This document shows positions 15,789 through 18,929 of a stretch of 18,929 nucleotides of DNA, in pieces (position 1 is the stretch's first letter; each line of letters starts with the position of its first letter). This DNA is from an uncultured Gemmatimonadota bacterium. Its GTDB lineage: Bacteria > Gemmatimonadota > Gemmatimonadetes > Longimicrobiales > Gaopeijiaceae. The stretch lies in the NCBI GenBank assembly GCA_938030915.1, contig CALHIO010000207.1, forward strand, positions 1 to 18,929, written 5' to 3'. The notes under the pieces are model-generated. The model had not been told where the DNA came from and ran no database searches. It worked only from the letters and a program-made list of their open reading frames with translations. The position numbers and the translations under genes were made by a program.

Positions 15789-16202
15789 ATGCATCCGATC
15801 GTTCATCGAGCCGAGATCCTGCTCCAGAATCATGTGCACCCGACGCTTCAGCTTCGGGAGTTGCTCGAGATCCTCCGGCGCGACCTGGACCAGACGCTGA
15901 CGGAACCGAGACTGCGCGGCCTGATCAACGAACACCCGGATCGCTTTCGGGTCCTGGAGTCGTGGCAGGGTGGATGGCGACAGATCGCGTACGGGACCGA
16001 ACCGGTTACATGGGTCATCGCGGTCGGGGCTTCGCCTCCCCCGCCCGGAGGGGCCACTCCGAGCCATCTGCTGCGCGAGAGCGTGCGGTGGCTCGGATGC
16101 GGACTGGATACCCGGTCGCGGACGGACGCGTCGCGCTGGTACGCGATCGCCCTGACCGAGCGGGCGACGCGGAATGCCTTCCTGCGACGAGCAGCGGCGT
16201 GA
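15789..16202 (+). CDS. Protein of unknown function with winged-helix-like N-terminus
   Basis: A 137-aa product, the only plus-strand gene here. I do not recognise a family. Residues 15-66 read as helix (LQLRELLEILRRD), a second helix (TEPRLRGLINEHP), a strand DRFRVLESW and a wing GGWRQIAY, which resembles a small winged helix of the HARE/RpoE-delta kind (inference). A proline/glycine linker (ASPPPPGG, 81-88) leads to a helical C-terminus with Trp101, Trp117 and a basic end. Evidence that it is real: GGAGG five bases before the ATG, a gap free of minus-strand genes over its whole length, and a protein with plausible secondary structure. GTG (15783) and TTG (15786) are also in frame but overlap or abut the Shine-Dalgarno. 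It could be a DNA-binding regulator; there is no direct proof. Confidence 0.72.
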   Translation: MHPIVHRAEILLQNHVHPTLQLRELLEILRRDLDQTLTEPRLRGLINEHPDRFRVLESWQGGWRQIAYGTEPVTWVIAVGASPPPPGGATPSHLLRESVRWLGCGLDTRSRTDASRWYAIALTERATRNAFLRRAAA

Positions 16203-16209
16203 GCGCTGC
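16191..16209. other. Short inverted repeat at convergent gene ends
   Basis: GCAGCG-GCGTGAG-CGCTGC is a 6-bp stem with a 7-base loop covering the stop codon of the plus-strand gene, just before the prmA stop at 16218. No T tract follows on either strand, so it is at best a weak bidirectional stop or a chance repeat in GC-rich DNA. Confidence 0.2.
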
Positions 16210-16217
16210 AGCAGGCG

Positions 16218-17096
16218 TTACCCGGATCGACGGAAGAGCCCCGACCGCCAGTCGCCGTCCTCATCGAGAGCCTCGAACGAAAAGCCATGAGACTCGGCGC
16301 GCTGCCTCGAATCAGCCCACTCGCGATCGAGGATACCCGACAGAATCAGCCAGCCACCGGGTACGAGGGCTCTGCGGAAGCCCTCGTGGAGGGGCGCCAG
16401 CAGACCGGCCTCGATGTTGGCGATGATGCCGTCGACCGGTCCCATTGCGGAAAGACTCGCCGCCGTTGCCCAGGTCTCCACGACGGAGACCACGCGCTCG
16501 ACGCCATTGGCGTCGACGTTCTCGACCATCGCCTCGCATGCGTATCCGTCCCCTTCGATCGCCGTGACTGCATCCGCTCCGAGGTGAGCCGCTGCGATCG
16601 AGAGGATACCCGACCCAGCGCCCACATCGAGCAGACGATCACCGGAACGGACCAGGCCGTCCAGCAGACGAAGGCAGCCCCTCGTGGTTCCATGCTCGGC
16701 GGTCCCGAACGCCATCCCGGGGTCGAGCCGGATCACGACGTCTCCGGCTCGCACCTCCTTCGGAGGCGCCCAGGAGGGATGAACCACGACCCGTTCGGTA
16801 ACGCGTCGAGGTCCGAGCCCACGCTTCCACGTGTCCTCCCAGGCCTCGTGGGTCTGCCATCCGTGCTCGACCCGAATCGGCGAGAGTCCCGTCTCCTTCT
16901 CGATGCTCGCCGCGGCCCGCGCCAGAAAGTCGCCTACATCATCCGGCTCATCGAAATAGGAGACGTACCAACCGCCTCGCTCCTCTACGCCGCGAGCTCC
17001 GAAGGCAAGCAACCCGTCGGCCAGCAGGTCGGATCGGTCGCCGGCCGATGGACAACGCACTCGGAGTTCGAGCCAGCGGCGCCCGTCGACGGTCAT
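16218..17096 (-). CDS. prmA: Ribosomal protein L11 methyltransferase
   Basis: A 292-aa SAM-dependent enzyme that trimethylates ribosomal protein L11. The N-terminal substrate-recognition domain (about 1-95) ends with HEAWEDTWKRG. The catalytic domain shows RLDPGMAFGTAEHGTT (123-138), the hallmark of PrmA, then SAM motif DVGAGSGILSIAA (157-169) and ANIEAGLL (226-233) where NILA is more usual. Length is normal. The start is ATG, overlapping the dnaJ stop as ATGA. The dnaJ-prmA order is frequent in bacterial heat-shock clusters and supports the call. It is the last gene of that transcript and converges with the plus-strand gene across a 15-base gap. Confidence 0.96.
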   Translation of the reverse strand: MTVDGRRWLELRVRCPSAGDRSDLLADGLLAFGARGVEERGGWYVSYFDEPDDVGDFLARAAASIEKETGLSPIRVEHGWQTHEAWEDTWKRGLGPRRVTERVVVHPSWAPPKEVRAGDVVIRLDPGMAFGTAEHGTTRGCLRLLDGLVRSGDRLLDVGAGSGILSIAAAHLGADAVTAIEGDGYACEAMVENVDANGVERVVSVVETWATAASLSAMGPVDGIIANIEAGLLAPLHEGFRRALVPGGWLILSGILDREWADSRQRAESHGFSFEALDEDGDWRSGLFRRSG

Positions 17097-18253
17097 CCGC
17101 CCGTGAACGCCTCTTTCACTCGGGACCAGAATCCCTTGTGCGTGCGACGGCGAATCGACTCCGGCGCCGGAGACTCGATGTCCGCGAGGCTACGGAGCAG
17201 CTCCTCCTGCTCGGACGTGAGCTCGTGCGGCGTCCAGACGCGGATCTTGATGACCTGATCTCCCCGTACGGTTCCGTTCAACTCCGGCAGGCCGAGCTCC
17301 TTCAGGCTCAACCGCTCACCACTCTGGATCCCGGCCGGGATCGTCACCCGGGCACTTCCATCGATCGTCGGAACCTCGACCTCCGCCCCGAGGGCCGCCT
17401 GAGTGAACGTGATCGGGAGTTCATGCACGAGATCGGACCCGTCGCGGACGAAGCGCGCATCGTCCTGCACCTCCAGGAGCACGACGAGATCTCCCCGGAC
17501 GCCGCCTCGCGCGCCGACACTGCCCCGACCGCGCAAGGTCAGGAAGTTCTCCGACGTCACACCGGCCGGCACGTCGACTTCGATCGAGGTCTCGTTCCGG
17601 ACACGGCCCTCGGCAGAACACCTGGGGCAGGGCTCCGAGATCACGCGCCCCTCTCCCGCACAGGTCCGGCAGGGCTGTACGCTTACGAACTGGCCGAAGA
17701 CCGAGCGCTGTACATGACGCTCCTCGCCCGTCCCGCCACACGTCGTGCACGGCTGGGGCTGTGTGCCGGCCTTCGCCCCACTCCCTTCGCACGCCTCGCA
17801 CTCGTCGAGGAGTGCGACCTTGACCGTCTTGGTGACGCCGGTCGCGACCTCGGCGAGCGTCAGCGGGAGCCGAATCCGAACGGTCTGGCCCTTCCGGCTC
17901 GAGGTCCGCTGCCCCCGCGCGCCCCGCATACCGAACATCTCCTCGAAGCCGGCGAAGCCCCCGAAGTCGCGCATGAAGACGTCGATGGCATCGCTGAAGT
18001 CGAATCCGGCGGGACCACCGCCCGAGCCACTGCCACGGACACCCTGTTTCCCGTAGCGGTCATACATAGCACGCTTTTCGGAGTCCCGAAGGACCTCGTA
18101 CGCCTCCGTAACTTCCTTGAACCGCTCCTCGGCCTCTTTGGACCCCTGGTTGCGATCGGGATGATACTCGAGGGCAAGCTTGCGGTACGCCTTCTTGATC
18201 TCTTCGGAGCCCGCCTCACGCGAGACACCCAGAAGCTGGTAGTAGTCGGACAT
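17093..18253 (-). CDS. dnaJ: Chaperone protein DnaJ (Hsp40)
   Basis: A 386-aa type I J-protein that stimulates the ATPase of DnaK and delivers unfolded clients. The J domain spans 1-68 with HPD at 31-33. A Gly/Phe-rich region follows (about 70-110). The zinc centre has four modules: CEACEGSG (152-159), CTTCGGTG (169-176), CRTCAGEG (195-202) and CPRCSAEG (209-216). All eight cysteines are kept, but the fourth module has Ala for the usual Gly. The two beta-barrel client domains and C-terminal dimer region follow. The start is ATG with GGAAG four bases upstream. A strong inverted repeat lies 26 bases before the start, in the gap after hrcA. It overlaps prmA by 4 nt. Confidence 0.97.
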   Translation of the reverse strand: MSDYYQLLGVSREAGSEEIKKAYRKLALEYHPDRNQGSKEAEERFKEVTEAYEVLRDSEKRAMYDRYGKQGVRGSGSGGGPAGFDFSDAIDVFMRDFGGFAGFEEMFGMRGARGQRTSSRKGQTVRIRLPLTLAEVATGVTKTVKVALLDECEACEGSGAKAGTQPQPCTTCGGTGEERHVQRSVFGQFVSVQPCRTCAGEGRVISEPCPRCSAEGRVRNETSIEVDVPAGVTSENFLTLRGRGSVGARGGVRGDLVVLLEVQDDARFVRDGSDLVHELPITFTQAALGAEVEVPTIDGSARVTIPAGIQSGERLSLKELGLPELNGTVRGDQVIKIRVWTPHELTSEQEELLRSLADIESPAPESIRRRTHKGFWSRVKEAFTGG

Positions 18254-18279
18254 CTATCTTCCGTTGAACGCGCCTCGGC

Positions 18280-18296
18280 GGGCCTCGACGAGGCCC
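18280..18296. other. Perfect inverted repeat in the hrcA-dnaJ gap
   Basis: GGGCCTCG-A-CGAGGCCC on the plus strand is a perfect palindrome with 8-base arms and a single central base. In RNA it would form a 7-bp, very GC-rich stem with a 3-base loop. It starts seven bases beyond the hrcA stop and lies 26 bases before the dnaJ ATG. No T tract follows, so it does not look like a classic terminator. It may be an mRNA processing or stability element or a partial attenuator. It is not the CIRCE sequence (TTAGCACTC-N9-GAGTGCTAA). Confidence 0.5.
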
Positions 18297-18303
18297 AAGC
18301 GCG

Positions 18304-18929
18304 TCATGGTGCCAGGATTCGCGTGACCAGAGTCGACGTGTAATCGACGATGGTCACGACTTTTTCGTAGGGCATGCGGGTCGGGCCGATCACCCCGATG
18401 ACCCCTTTGAGGTCGCCAACGTGATATTCCGCGGTTACGAGCGTGAAATCCGAGAGGACACTCGAATCGTGCTCCTCTCCGATCGTGATCCGGATCCGAC
18501 CACCGTGCCGTCGCTTACCCACGGTTTCTGCGAGAAGGTCCCGCTGCTCGGTCAGGCTGATGAGACCCTTGAGCTGTTCCCCGCTCTCGAATTCCGGCTG
18601 GCCGGCGAGCACGCTCGTCGGTCCCAGGTGAAGGCTGGTGTCGTCGAGGACCCGGATGTCGAACAGCTCGGCGCCGGACTGAACGAAGACGTTCATCAGC
18701 TCCGAACCGCGTCCATCGGCGACAGAATCCCGGAGGCGTTCGGGAAGTGATCTCCGGATCTCGGAAAAGGTCAGACCGGCGAGCCGCTCGTTCAGCGCTC
18801 CGGTGACGGTCAGAAGCGTATCGCTGTCGATCTCGACGGGAAGGTCCGCATACACCGTCCGCACGAGCCCACCTCGAATGGTCGCGACGAGGAGGACCTT
18901 ATTGCTCGAGACCTTGATGAGCTCCAGCC
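18304..18929 (-). CDS. hrcA: Heat-inducible transcription repressor HrcA, 5'-truncated by the window edge
   Basis: The last 207 codons of HrcA, entering from the right edge; the frame is open to base 18929, so the gene continues outside. HrcA represses heat-shock operons by binding CIRCE and is kept active by GroEL. The visible part begins LELIKVSSNKVLLVATIRGGLVRT, cut here to the strand-rich region following the DNA-binding domain. It then shows the LNERLAGLTFSEIRRSLPE segment, FDIRVLDDTSLHLGPTSVLAGQPEF, IGEEHDS and the C-terminal GVIGPTRMPYEKVVTIVDYTS motif, all typical of the family. The N-terminal winged helix lies outside the window. It precedes dnaJ by 50 bp; grpE and dnaK do not lie between them. 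Confidence 0.95.
   Translation of the reverse strand, partial: LELIKVSSNKVLLVATIRGGLVRTVYADLPVEIDSDTLLTVTGALNERLAGLTFSEIRRSLPERLRDSVADGRGSELMNVFVQSGAELFDIRVLDDTSLHLGPTSVLAGQPEFESGEQLKGLISLTEQRDLLAETVGKRRHGGRIRITIGEEHDSSVLSDFTLVTAEYHVGDLKGVIGVIGPTRMPYEKVVTIVDYTSTLVTRILAP

Noticed and set aside
15848..16288. Minus-strand frame of 146 codons opposite the 137-aa plus-strand gene
   Set aside because: It is Arg/Ser-rich, runs into prmA and lacks a ribosome binding site, whereas the plus-strand frame has GGAGG and plausible secondary structure.
18254..18303. CIRCE element near dnaJ
   Set aside because: The inverted repeat present has neither the TTAGCACTC arms nor the 9-base spacer; any CIRCE would lie upstream of hrcA, outside the window.
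17048..18343. Plus-strand open frame of 431 codons opposite dnaJ
   Set aside because: It is antisense to an intact dnaJ with all motifs; long antisense frames are expected at this base composition.

Overview
The window is a GC-rich stretch of a bacterial chromosome made almost entirely of housekeeping genes. All but one lie on the minus strand, so transcription runs from the right edge to the left. Gene content, GTG/TTG starts and dense stop/start overlaps suggest a Gemmatimonadota-like or related environmental bacterium. This is inference: no rRNA or other marker was available to test it. I see no tRNA, rRNA, CRISPR array, insertion sequence, phage gene or integration scar.

Layout in transcription order (right to left). 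(1) A 5'-truncated hrcA (heat-shock repressor), dnaJ and prmA, with a perfect inverted repeat between hrcA and dnaJ; grpE and dnaK are not between them. (2) The only plus-strand gene, a 137-aa protein of unknown function with a winged-helix-like N-terminus (15789-16202), between convergent prmA and divergent HIT. (3) HIT-family protein, a GatB/YqeY-domain protein, then a compact replication/repair block: mutS2, dnaG, a C4 zinc-ribbon coiled-coil protein, recJ, rsmD, coaD and pta. From mutS2 to rsmD every junction is a 4-nt overlap of stop and start codons, as is coaD/pta. (4) After a 118-bp gap with a good candidate promoter, a partner-switching module: STAS anti-anti-sigma factor, HATPase anti-sigma-type kinase and a GAF-PP2C (SpoIIE/RsbU) phosphatase, followed at once by rsmA. 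No sigma factor is linked. (5) After a 97-bp gap with a possible terminator, a promoter and a perfect palindrome over the -35 box: rex (NADH-sensing repressor), a DEDDh exonuclease with an N-terminal winged-helix-like extension, and a metallo-beta-lactamase-fold hydrolase.

Functionally the window joins protein quality control and ribosome modification (hrcA, dnaJ, prmA, rsmA, rsmD), DNA replication and repair (dnaG, mutS2, recJ, DEDDh exonuclease), CoA and acetyl-phosphate metabolism (coaD, pta), and two control systems (partner switching, Rex). I do not see a clearly new defence or mobile system. The best leads are the winged-helix/exonuclease fusion inside the Rex transcript, the partner-switching module without a linked sigma factor, the plus-strand orphan gene and the Rex palindrome. 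There is no gene-free stretch above 300 bases; the longest gap is 15641-15788. Bases 1-43, beyond the leftmost stop codon, hold nothing I can assign.
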